Shown piece by piece: positions 1 through 6,119 of a stretch of DNA of 6,160 bases. Source of the stretch: an uncultured Blautia sp. Lineage in GTDB: Bacteria; Bacillota; Clostridia; Lachnospirales; Lachnospiraceae. The stretch spans positions 1 through 6,160 of the forward strand of contig CAKRPO010000086.1 in NCBI GenBank assembly GCA_934378195.1, in the 5' to 3' direction. How positions within the stretch are numbered: position 1 is the first letter of the stretch; each line of letters begins with the position of its first letter. The translations under genes were made by a program, and so were the position numbers. Below the pieces are notes generated by a model, which saw only the letters and a list, made by a program, of their open reading frames with translations, did not search any database and had not been told where the DNA came from.

Positions 1-53
1 GCTGTTACTTTTTCAGCAGGAATATACGGTTTGAACTCTTTGTTGTCGTTCAT
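1..53 (-). CDS. Partial CDS (N-terminus only), probable OPT-family oligopeptide transporter
   Basis: Only the first 17 codons and part of the 18th are inside the window; the gene runs off the left edge. The ATG is at 53-51 and the peptide reads MNDNKEFKPYIPAEKVT. The FKPYIPAEKV stretch just after the start resembles, from memory, the N-terminus of bacterial OPT-family oligopeptide transporters. Those are multi-spanning membrane proteins in which such a short cytoplasmic head precedes the first transmembrane helix. No membrane segment is visible here because the window ends first. The start is well supported: a GGGAGAGG ribosome binding site lies 6 bases upstream, and a near-consensus promoter lies in the gap before it. 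The gene therefore appears to have its own promoter rather than depending on the VWA gene upstream. The family call rests on very few residues and should be treated as a good guess; that a real gene starts here is much safer. Confidence 0.6.
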   Translation of the reverse strand, partial: MNDNKEFKPYIPAEKVT

Positions 54-59
54 TGTTTT

Positions 60-67
60 CCTCTCCC
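60..67 (-). promoter_or_regulatory. Ribosome binding site of the partial transporter gene
   Basis: On the minus strand the bases read GGGAGAGG, followed by a 6-base spacer (AAAACA) and the ATG at 53. This purine-rich stretch at normal distance fixes the start of the truncated gene at the left edge of the window. Confidence 0.75.
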
Positions 68-96
68 TTGTTTTTTTGGTCCATTAACCTCAAACT

Positions 97-125
97 ATTA
101 TAACCGACTTCATGTTGATTATCAA
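97..125 (-). promoter_or_regulatory. Near-consensus sigma-A promoter for the partial transporter gene
   Basis: On the minus strand there is a -35 element TTGATA (125-120), a 17-base spacer (119-103) and a perfect -10 element TATAAT (102-97). This is 5 of 6 and 6 of 6 matches to the sigma-70/SigA consensus at ideal spacing. Transcription would begin near position 90, giving a leader of about 37 bases that contains the ribosome binding site at 60-67. It is the best promoter in the window. An 11-base perfect dyad, TTGATTATCAA (115-125), covers the -35 box and could be an operator half-covering the promoter, though it is short and may be chance in AT-rich DNA. Confidence 0.8.
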
Positions 126-201
126 GGGTGATTTTATGGATTTTTTATATTTTCGTTCGTTTTATTTAACATTTTTTGGAAATATTGCACATTTTTGTCT
201 A

Positions 202-1998
202 TTATCCATCAATCTCAAGTTGTTTTGTCAGATATCTACCGACAATTTTTGAAAAATTCGCAATATCACGGATATATGCAAAATCCTTTCCAAAGATTTT
301 TTTCTCCGTTGCAAGATCCTTTTCTTCTCCTGCGAATACGCCCAGTACACTGACCTCCAGATTACGAAGTTTTCGTACTTCTGTCGCTGTATCAGAGATT
401 GCCGTCTTTCCCTGATATGGTTCCGGATTTTTCGCATTCGGTCTGTTTATAATTACATCGTACGGTCGGCCATCGCTTAAGATGATCATGATCTTTTTGT
501 CTTCTTCCCTCTGCAGGAGTTCATATCCGGCAGTCCTTATCGCAAGTCCATCGCGGTTGTTCGACGACGTCACATAGTTGAAGATATTCTCGTTTTCTGT
601 CCGGGGATCATCATACCTGCGGAACCTGTGCATAATCGTATAATCCCAGAACGTACAGAAGCTCATCACCCGATGCGGAATTCCGACATTGCTCAGTGCT
701 TCGCTGATGATATAAGCCTGCAGAGCCACTTCTCCCTGCCGTCTCATCTGTGAACCACTTGCATCGATCAGAACATCCACTACAAACTCAGAAGCATCTC
801 CTCTCACTTCCTGTCGGAACAGTCTGGCATCATTCGTCCGCCCGATCCGCCACAGCCTGGAAGGCACGATCATTCCCCTGTCTGACAGAATACTCTGTGT
901 CTCGTTTCGAAGTACCAGCGACTTTCTGAGTGTCTCCGTCAGAACAGCAATATTATGTTTGACAATCCTGTGTTTATCATGATAGAGCCAGACGTTTTTA
1001 TTTCGCAGACGTTTCGCATATTCATACTGATAATTTCTTTTCGCCGGATTTTTGAGAATTCCTTCCGTAAAATACAGACTGCAGTCACTGTGTACGCCCC
1101 GGCACATCTGGTAATTGATCTTCTTTTCTTCTGCCTCATTCAGATATGTCCTGCCAAAATTCAGTTCCACATATGTATAGGCTTTTTCCAGCATCTCCGG
1201 TGTAACAACCTTGACCGCACGTTTCTTCTGACGTTTTTCTTCCATTTCTTCTGTAACTGCCGCATTCTCAAGTCCGGAAGCGGAATTTGTCAGCTGCTCA
1301 ACATAGCTTTCAAGTGCCTCTTCGTACATTTCCTCCGAAAGGAAATCCTCCCACGAATATTCAGTCAGATCCTCCATTGTCACTGCAAGGACCTGTTCCA
1401 ACGTACCATGCTGTTTCACAAAAGCCGGGTCGATCAGAAGATTATAAAGCTCATCGATCACCCGGATCAGTTCCATCGTCTCCTGACTCTTTCCAGCCTG
1501 CCCGATAAGGTCCATAAATGGCTGCAGCTTCTGCTCCACATGATAGTCTCCGCCAGTCAGTCTTCTGCGAAGAACTGCTACTTTCAATCTTCCCGGCAAG
1601 TCTCTGAAATCCGGCATTCTTTCAAATTCCTGATCCAGGATATCTTCGATACACTGTTTCTGCATATCACAGATTCCAGGACGCTCCCTGCAGATCTTAT
1701 CCCCAATTGCCTCTTCAATGCAAAGCTGTGCTACAAAGGTCAGTTCATTCTCTCCCGCCTGCAGAAATATCTTTTTGACCAGATAAAGCCCGAGCATATC
1801 CTTATCATAATATCTGGCGAGTGCTCCCTGTTTGATTCCATCATACAGAGCAATCGCCTTTGATCTGAGAAAAAGTGATACGTCAGGCTTCATATCCAGT
1901 TTATAATCTCCACTCACTGTCCAGAGCAGATTGCGGATCCTGTTTTCCAGTTCCAGACGATAATCGTCGATGTCGACCGATTCTGCATTATGTTTCAT
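202..1998 (-). CDS. VWA-domain protein, partner of a MoxR-type AAA+ ATPase (CobT/NorD-like)
   Basis: A cytosolic protein of 598 residues with no signal peptide or membrane segment visible. The C-terminal third is a von Willebrand A domain: VLIDASGSQ gives the metal-site motif DxSxS (D412, S414, S416), NNRDGLAIR (480-488) occupies the region where canonical domains carry the metal-site Thr, and IILSDGRPYD supplies the last Asp (D509). The long N-terminal part is mostly helical-looking, with a four-cysteine cluster (C93, C103, C110, C116), then an acidic/basic linker around 250-263. Proteins of this build are commonly annotated 'nitric oxide reductase activation protein', but no nitric oxide reductase is nearby. 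In the family, the VWA protein links a MoxR-type ATPase to the enzyme it activates. The start at 1998 is chosen because an AAGGG ribosome binding site (2012-2008) is 9 bases upstream; in-frame ATGs at 2007 and 2004 sit 0 and 3 bases from it. The gene overlaps the ATPase stop by 11 bases, implying coupled translation. Specific client unknown. Confidence 0.9.
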   Translation of the reverse strand: MKHNAESVDIDDYRLELENRIRNLLWTVSGDYKLDMKPDVSLFLRSKAIALYDGIKQGALARYYDKDMLGLYLVKKIFLQAGENELTFVAQLCIEEAIGDKICRERPGICDMQKQCIEDILDQEFERMPDFRDLPGRLKVAVLRRRLTGGDYHVEQKLQPFMDLIGQAGKSQETMELIRVIDELYNLLIDPAFVKQHGTLEQVLAVTMEDLTEYSWEDFLSEEMYEEALESYVEQLTNSASGLENAAVTEEMEEKRQKKRAVKVVTPEMLEKAYTYVELNFGRTYLNEAEEKKINYQMCRGVHSDCSLYFTEGILKNPAKRNYQYEYAKRLRNKNVWLYHDKHRIVKHNIAVLTETLRKSLVLRNETQSILSDRGMIVPSRLWRIGRTNDARLFRQEVRGDASEFVVDVLIDASGSQMRRQGEVALQAYIISEALSNVGIPHRVMSFCTFWDYTIMHRFRRYDDPRTENENIFNYVTSSNNRDGLAIRTAGYELLQREEDKKIMIILSDGRPYDVIINRPNAKNPEPYQGKTAISDTATEVRKLRNLEVSVLGVFAGEEKDLATEKKIFGKDFAYIRDIANFSKIVGRYLTKQLEIDG

Positions 1999-2908
1999 AG
2001 ACATCATCCCTTGTCCAGTCCGAAGGAATTCTGGTGCTCACGACATCTTCTACGATTTCTTTTTCAAATACATCAAATGTCTTGTTGACTACGCCCATAC
2101 GAACAGCTTTCGCCGGGGGCAGTCCTACATCTACGATTTTCATTGCGGCAAGAAGTCCGCGAAGATCCAGTGCTTTCGTTGAGATTTCACTGTTCAGTGC
2201 CTTCAGCTGCAGATCCAGAAAGAGTCCAACAAACTGCTCGATTGCATGTTCTTTTGCCGTTGGGAACATCTCATGAAAAATGAATCCAAGCGTTTCTTCC
2301 GTCTGTGCCGGCATATCAATGACCAGAAATCTGGATACCAATGCCTCATTCAACTCTTTCGTACCGGCATAACCATAATTCATCGTACCGACAAACCTCG
2401 TGGCCGGATGCAGGTCGATCTTATCATAACCAGGCACATCAATTGAACGTCGATAGTCCAGTGTTGCATGCAGAACAGAGACCGCATCGTTCTTTGCCAT
2501 ATTGATCTCATCCAGAATGCCGAATCCGCCATATTCTGCACAGCGGTAAATACTTCCCTTGCGAAGCTTCACCTCATTATTCTCAAAGGTATCTGTTCCG
2601 ATCAGATCACCGCTGTTGGTATTGACATGAAAAGAAATATTATAAGAAGGCCGGTTAAAAATATACGCCAGATTCTCTGCCAGAATATTTTTGCCAGTCG
2701 CCTTCGGTCCGGTCAGAAGCAGGTTCTGCCCCTGAAGGATACCTGCGATTGCCATCTCCAGAATATCTTTGCCATAAAAAGGAATCGATGGTTTTATGAT
2801 TCGGTTCTTTACTTCCTCGGGAACCGGATATGCTTCACGAAATTCTATTATTTTATCTATGAAAGAAGAGCAGACACCCTGCTCCTCCAAAAATTTTAAT
2901 TCTTTCAC
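1988..2908 (-). CDS. MoxR-type AAA+ ATPase (NorQ/CbbQ-like)
   Basis: A 306-residue single-domain AAA+ ATPase of the MoxR branch, a usual length for NorQ/CbbQ relatives. Visible landmarks, in order: a short N-terminal helical region; Walker A GPKATGKN at 67-74, where Asn replaces the usual Ser/Thr after the Lys; GSIYRCAEYGGFGILDEIN with Walker B ending in D133-E134; sensor 1 in GTMNYGYAG (N177); a probable arginine finger in ALVSRF (R193); and a likely sensor 2 Arg in DLRGLL (R250). Such ATPases form hexameric rings that use ATP to remodel a client enzyme, delivered by a VWA partner; here that partner is the overlapping downstream gene. The start codon is GTG (2908-2906), with AAGGGAG 7 bases upstream. 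Only 19 bases separate it from the glnN stop, so it is almost surely co-transcribed with glutamine synthetase. The fold and class are clear. The client is not known. Confidence 0.92.
   Translation of the reverse strand: MKELKFLEEQGVCSSFIDKIIEFREAYPVPEEVKNRIIKPSIPFYGKDILEMAIAGILQGQNLLLTGPKATGKNILAENLAYIFNRPSYNISFHVNTNSGDLIGTDTFENNEVKLRKGSIYRCAEYGGFGILDEINMAKNDAVSVLHATLDYRRSIDVPGYDKIDLHPATRFVGTMNYGYAGTKELNEALVSRFLVIDMPAQTEETLGFIFHEMFPTAKEHAIEQFVGLFLDLQLKALNSEISTKALDLRGLLAAMKIVDVGLPPAKAVRMGVVNKTFDVFEKEIVEDVVSTRIPSDWTRDDVYET
2008..2012 (-). promoter_or_regulatory. Ribosome binding site that decides the VWA start
   Basis: The minus strand reads AAGGG followed directly by ATG ATG TCT ATG. The motif abuts the first ATG (2007) and is 3 bases from the second (2004), both too close, but sits 9 bases before the third (1998). 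The site lies inside the ATPase coding sequence, so ribosomes finishing the ATPase could re-initiate on the VWA gene. Confidence 0.6.
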
Positions 2909-2915
2909 TTAGTTA

Positions 2916-2922
2916 CTCCCTT
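2916..2922 (-). promoter_or_regulatory. Ribosome binding site of the MoxR ATPase, in the 19-base gap after glnN
   Basis: The minus strand reads AAGGGAG, then a 7-base spacer TAACTAA, then the GTG start. It begins 5 bases after the glnN stop codon. A strong site here compensates for the weaker GTG start and leaves no room for a separate promoter between the genes. Confidence 0.8.
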
Positions 2923-2927
2923 GAAGA

Positions 2928-5042
2928 TCACACTTCAAAAATCAGATCTCCATAAGATGGCATTGGCCACATTTCTTTGTCAACCAGCATTTCCAGCTTA
3001 TCAACCGGTGTACGCAGCTCTTCCATTGCTTTTGTCACAACATCCTTACAGTATACAGCGCGTTCTCTTCCTTCTGGAACCTGAGGAACTTTTGTCACTA
3101 CTTCAGAAAGTTTCTTCATGGCTTCACTTGTTTCTTTGAGAAGTGCAGAGCATTTCTCAAGAAGTTCTGTCTGTACACTCACATCGATCAGACCTGCTGC
3201 CTTCACTGCATTAATAGAATCAGCCAGTACGGTTGTATATCTGATCACAGCCGGAATAATCTGCTTTGTTGCAATATCGATCATTGTCTTGGCTTCAATA
3301 TTGATTGCTTTCGCATAGATTTCATACTGGATCTCGGCACGGGATTCCAGCTCAGTCTTCGTGAATACATGGAATTCCTCAAACAGTTTAACCGCTTTTT
3401 CTGTAGTCAGTGCCGGAATCGCATCTACCATAGACGGAAGGTTCGGAAGTCCTCGGCGAGCTGCTTCTTCTGCCCATTCCGGTGCATATCCATTGCCATT
3501 GAATACGATACGCTGATGCTCGATTGCATACTCTTTGATCAGATCATGCACTGCCATATCGAAATCTTCAGCTGCTTCCAGACGATCGCAGGCATCTTTG
3601 AATGCTTCTGCTGCGATCGTATTCAGAACTACGTTACACTCAGAGATGGAATCTCTGGAACCTACCATACGGAACTCGAATTTGTTGCCGGTAAATGCAA
3701 ACGGTGAAGTACGGTTACGGTCAGTCGCATCTTTCATGAAATCAGGAAGAGTCTTAACACCTGTTTCCAGAATACTTCCCTTCTTGCTGTGAGTGGCAGT
3801 TCCGGTACTGATCAGCTGATCCAGCACATCGCCCAGCTGTTCTCCCAGGAATACAGAGATAACTGCCGGCGGAGCTTCGTTGCCGCCAAGTCTCTGGTCA
3901 TTTCCAACATCGGCAGCGGATTCACGGAGCAGATCTGCATGTGTATCAACGGCCTTGAGGATACAGGTCAGAACAAGGAGGAACTGAATGTTCTCATGTG
4001 GTGTCTTACCAGGATCCAGCAGATTGATTCCGTCATCCGTAGTCAGAGACCAGTTATTGTGCTTACCGGAACCATTAACACCCGCAAACGGCTTCTCATG
4101 AAGCAGACAGCGCATACCATGGCGACTGGCTACTTTCTTGAGGATACGCATCATGATCTGGTTGTGATCTGCTGCAATATTGACCGGTGCATAGATCGGT
4201 GCCAGCTCATGCTGTGCCGGTGCCACTTCATTATGCTGTGTCTTGGCCGTTACGCCTAATTTCCAGCACTCTTCATTTACTTCTTTCATATAAGCAGAGA
4301 TCCTCTGACGGATTGTTCCCAGATAATGGTCATCCATCTCCTGTCCTTTCGGCGGCATAGCTCCAAACAGGGTTCTGCCGGTGTATGTAAGGTCTTTTCT
4401 CTGCAGCCATTTTTCTTTATCAACCAGGAAATACTCCTGCTCAGCTCCTACAGATGGTGTAACTTTCTTTGAAGTTGTATTACCAAAAAGTCTGAGAAGA
4501 CGTAAGGACTGTGTATTGATTGCCTCCATGGAACGAAGAAGCGGTGTCTTCTGGTCAAGAGCCTCTCCTGTATAAGAGCAGAATGCAGTCGGGATACAAA
4601 GTGTTCCGCCTGCCGCATCATGACGTACAAATGCCGGTGAGGTGCAGTCCCATGCCGTATAACCTCTTGCCTCAAATGTTGCACGCAGACCGCCGGACGG
4701 GAAAGAAGACGCATCGGATTCTCCCTTGATCAGTTCTTTACCTGAAAAGCTCATCAGTACCTTACCATTTTCCTTCGGAGCAGTAATAAATGCGTCATGT
4801 TTTTCCGCGGTTACTCCTGTCAGAGGCTGAAACCAGTGACTGTAATGTGTGGCACCTTTCTCGATTGCCCATTCTTTCATCTCATGAGCAACGACATCTG
4901 CCACTTCCAGAGAGAGTTCCTTTCCCTCTTCAATGGTCTTCTTCAGCTCTTTGTATACTTTTTTCGGAAGGCGTGCTTCCATGACTGCGTCGTTAAATAC
5001 ATCACATCCGAAAAGTTCTGTTACATTCACGTAGTCTGACAT
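2928..5042 (-). CDS. glnN: Type III glutamine synthetase (GlnN)
   Basis: Full-length enzyme of 704 residues that condenses glutamate and ammonia to glutamine with ATP in the cytosol, the main entry of ammonium into metabolism. The length (about 700 residues, against roughly 450 for type I) and the N-terminal block [19 protein letters not shown] (114-132) are typical of type III. Catalytic landmarks of the whole superfamily are present: GAEQEYF (199-205, metal-binding Glu), NEVAPAQHE (271-279, further metal and substrate Glu), [10 protein letters not shown] (323-332, the conserved His), and [17 protein letters not shown] (442-458, ATP and glutamate binding). The type III helical C-terminal region follows. 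No key residue is missing and there is no frameshift. The ATG has AAAGGAG 7 bases upstream. Its stop is 19 bases from a MoxR ATPase gene, an arrangement that suggests a three-gene operon. I saw no GlnR-type operator (TGTNA-N7-TNACA) upstream. Confidence 0.97.
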   Translation of the reverse strand: MSDYVNVTELFGCDVFNDAVMEARLPKKVYKELKKTIEEGKELSLEVADVVAHEMKEWAIEKGATHYSHWFQPLTGVTAEKHDAFITAPKENGKVLMSFSGKELIKGESDASSFPSGGLRATFEARGYTAWDCTSPAFVRHDAAGGTLCIPTAFCSYTGEALDQKTPLLRSMEAINTQSLRLLRLFGNTTSKKVTPSVGAEQEYFLVDKEKWLQRKDLTYTGRTLFGAMPPKGQEMDDHYLGTIRQRISAYMKEVNEECWKLGVTAKTQHNEVAPAQHELAPIYAPVNIAADHNQIMMRILKKVASRHGMRCLLHEKPFAGVNGSGKHNNWSLTTDDGINLLDPGKTPHENIQFLLVLTCILKAVDTHADLLRESAADVGNDQRLGGNEAPPAVISVFLGEQLGDVLDQLISTGTATHSKKGSILETGVKTLPDFMKDATDRNRTSPFAFTGNKFEFRMVGSRDSISECNVVLNTIAAEAFKDACDRLEAAEDFDMAVHDLIKEYAIEHQRIVFNGNGYAPEWAEEAARRGLPNLPSMVDAIPALTTEKAVKLFEEFHVFTKTELESRAEIQYEIYAKAINIEAKTMIDIATKQIIPAVIRYTTVLADSINAVKAAGLIDVSVQTELLEKCSALLKETSEAMKKLSEVVTKVPQVPEGRERAVYCKDVVTKAMEELRTPVDKLEMLVDKEMWPMPSYGDLIFEV

Positions 5043-5049
5043 CTTCTAT

Positions 5050-5056
5050 CTCCTTT
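5050..5056 (-). promoter_or_regulatory. Ribosome binding site of glnN
   Basis: The minus strand reads AAAGGAG followed by a 7-base spacer and the ATG at 5042. This is a near-ideal site and fits the high expression expected of glutamine synthetase. Confidence 0.85.
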
Positions 5057-5081
5057 AGTTCTTGTTTATAGTTGCCATTCA

Positions 5082-5110
5082 TTTATACTTTGCTATATTT
5101 TTTATCTCAG
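5082..5110 (-). promoter_or_regulatory. Candidate promoter for the glnN-ATPase-VWA operon
   Basis: On the minus strand there is a -35-like CTGAGA (5110-5105, 4 of 6 matches) that overlaps the lipid kinase stop codon, a 17-base spacer and a -10-like TATAAA (5087-5082, 5 of 6). Start of transcription would be near 5075, with a leader of about 33 bases. A second TATAAA at 5070-5065 has no good -35 at the right distance. The gap between the two genes (5043-5106) shows no terminator hairpin, so read-through from the lipid kinase is also possible. AT-rich DNA yields such matches by chance, hence the low confidence. Confidence 0.35.
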
Positions 5111-6012
5111 TCTTTATTCTTTGTACTCTTTAAATAAAGATTCAGTGCCTTATGACGATTCTCAATCTCCACATACGTATGATCTCCGCCAAACTCTCCG
5201 TCCAGCGTCCACGGTACTTCTTCTTCTGTCTCTATCGTAACTTTCCTGCTCTTGAAGGAATAGATCATGTCCGTATTGTCCTCCGCCATTACAAGTGCAG
5301 TCATAATTTCCTGCAGCTGCAGCGGATTCTTCGGGTGTTTGATCAGCGTCACCTCAAAAAGGCCGTCATTCATATCTACATTCTTGCCTGTAAGATTCTT
5401 AAAACCTCCTACAGATCTGGAATTTGTGATCATTCCCACAATGAAATCATCTTCCACCTGGATTTCTTCAGAAGTTACCTTCATATGATAAGATTTAATA
5501 TCAAAAAGACGTTTTACACCTTCCAGTACATATGCCACATGCCCAAGAACATTTTTCAGATCCTGGTCTGTCTCATAAGATACATCCGTAAACAATCCAA
5601 ACGCAGCCACATAAGCAAATGTCTTGTCATTAAATCTGCCGATATCACAATGATACAGTTCTTCTTCCATGATCATCTCTGCAGCCTTGACCATACTTTT
5701 CGGCATAAAGAGACTGTTTGCAAAATCATTCGTGCTTCCCGCCGGAATATATCCGATCGGTACATTACTTTTTCTCTCTGTAATACCGGTAACCACTTCA
5801 TCCAGTGTGCCGTCTCCTCCGCTGCATACGATCAAATCTACAGAGTCTGCATATTCTTTGGCTTTCTCATATGCATCTCTCGGTGCCTGCGTTGCACGGA
5901 TAATGACCTCATAATCATGACTGCTGAATATATCAACAATATCCAGTAAATGCATCTTGATCCTGCCTTTTCCTGCTTTTGGGTTAAAAACAAAGAGCAT
6001 TTTCTTTGCCAC
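5107..6012 (-). CDS. Diacylglycerol/lipid kinase family protein (YegS/DgkB/BmrU type)
   Basis: A 301-residue soluble, probably membrane-peripheral kinase that phosphorylates a lipid alcohol such as diacylglycerol with ATP. Landmarks: FNPKAGKG near the start (residues 9-16), the nucleotide-binding SGGDGTLDEV (64-73, GGDGT at 65-69), the lipid-kinase signature PAGSTNDFA (90-98), the NVDMNDGLFEV segment (211-221) expected to hold the structural Mg site, and LDGE near the C-terminus (270-273, catalytic Glu in DgkB). Length is normal for the family. The substrate cannot be told from sequence; recycling of diacylglycerol from lipoteichoic acid synthesis is the known job of DgkB in Gram-positives. 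The start chosen is GTG at 6012, because GAAAGGGG (6030-6023) lies 10 bases upstream and the protein then begins MAKKMLFVFNPKAG, as is usual. The upstream in-frame ATG at 6048 would add 12 residues and has no ribosome binding site. Confidence 0.92.
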   Translation of the reverse strand: MAKKMLFVFNPKAGKGRIKMHLLDIVDIFSSHDYEVIIRATQAPRDAYEKAKEYADSVDLIVCSGGDGTLDEVVTGITERKSNVPIGYIPAGSTNDFANSLFMPKSMVKAAEMIMEEELYHCDIGRFNDKTFAYVAAFGLFTDVSYETDQDLKNVLGHVAYVLEGVKRLFDIKSYHMKVTSEEIQVEDDFIVGMITNSRSVGGFKNLTGKNVDMNDGLFEVTLIKHPKNPLQLQEIMTALVMAEDNTDMIYSFKSRKVTIETEEEVPWTLDGEFGGDHTYVEIENRHKALNLYLKSTKNKD

Positions 6013-6022
6013 GGTCTGATGT

Positions 6023-6030
6023 CCCCTTTC
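6023..6030 (-). promoter_or_regulatory. Ribosome binding site supporting a GTG start for the lipid kinase
   Basis: The minus strand reads GAAAGGGG, 10 bases before the GTG at 6012. The spacing is slightly long. The competing ATG at 6048 has no purine-rich stretch at a workable distance, so this site favours the shorter protein. Confidence 0.55.
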
Positions 6031-6053
6031 TTTTGATTTATTACGCATTGTAT

Positions 6054-6082
6054 ATCATACAACAAATTATTCCAAATTCCTA
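6054..6082 (-). promoter_or_regulatory. Candidate promoter for the lipid kinase gene
   Basis: On the minus strand a weak -35 TAGGAA (6082-6077, 3 of 6), a 17-base spacer and a good -10 TATGAT (6059-6054, 5 of 6). The predicted transcription start is about 6047, inside the upstream ATG (6048-6046). If the promoter is real, that ATG could not serve as a normal start, which agrees with the GTG at 6012. Confidence 0.35.
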
Positions 6083-6087
6083 GATGC

Positions 6088-6119
6088 AAATTTTTCTGTA
6101 GGCTCTGCCAAAAAAATTT
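6088..6119. repeat. AT-rich inverted repeat with a small GC core
   Basis: The plus strand has AAATTTTT (6088-6095) and its exact reverse complement AAAAATTT (6112-6119), with a GGC/GCC pair (6101-6103, 6107-6109) around a TCT loop between them. It could form a stem with an internal bulge. It lacks a clean T run after a GC-rich stem on either strand, so it is not a convincing intrinsic terminator; it could be the end of a neighbouring gene's transcript or a protein-binding dyad. The rest of 6049-6160 shows no gene. Confidence 0.35.

Larger units (their letters stand above)
54..201. other. 148-base intergenic region between the VWA gene and the transporter gene
   Basis: This stretch is strongly AT-rich. 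It holds the promoter (97-125) and ribosome binding site (60-67) of the downstream gene. I looked for an intrinsic terminator behind the VWA stop codon and did not find one. The best hairpin (about 174-191) is a 7-pair AT stem with one wobble pair and a CCAA loop, without a G/C core or a following T run. Transcription from the glnN operon may therefore read through or stop by another mechanism. Confidence 0.55.

Noticed and set aside
174..191. Hairpin just after the VWA stop as a terminator
   Set aside because: The stem is all A/T pairs plus one wobble pair, and no T run follows, so it would not be stable or act as an intrinsic terminator.
54..201. CodY or GlnR binding site before the transporter gene
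   Set aside because: Reading both strands against AATTTTCWGAAAATT and TGTNA-N7-TNACA gave only partial half-site matches, as expected by chance in AT-rich DNA.
955..1863. A 302-codon open frame on the plus strand
   Set aside because: It lies wholly opposite the VWA gene. Its product is rich in Phe, Ile, Cys and His with no recognisable domain, and the opposite strand has a clear conserved protein.
202..2908. Naming the pair norQ and norD
   Set aside because: The family relation is real, but there is no nitric oxide reductase here, the VWA metal site looks closer to CobT, and the gene partner is glutamine synthetase.
3789..4259. A 156-codon open frame on the plus strand
   Set aside because: It is antisense to the catalytic core of glnN, and the conserved motifs of glutamine synthetase on the other strand explain the open frame.
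5152..5949. A 265-codon open frame on the plus strand
   Set aside because: It is antisense to the lipid kinase, whose GGDGT and GSTND motifs are intact. The plus-strand product is of low-complexity composition and has no domain that I recognise.
6088..6119. Inverted repeat as a bidirectional terminator
   Set aside because: The GC core is only three pairs and is separated from the AT arms by mismatches, so I list it as a repeat only.
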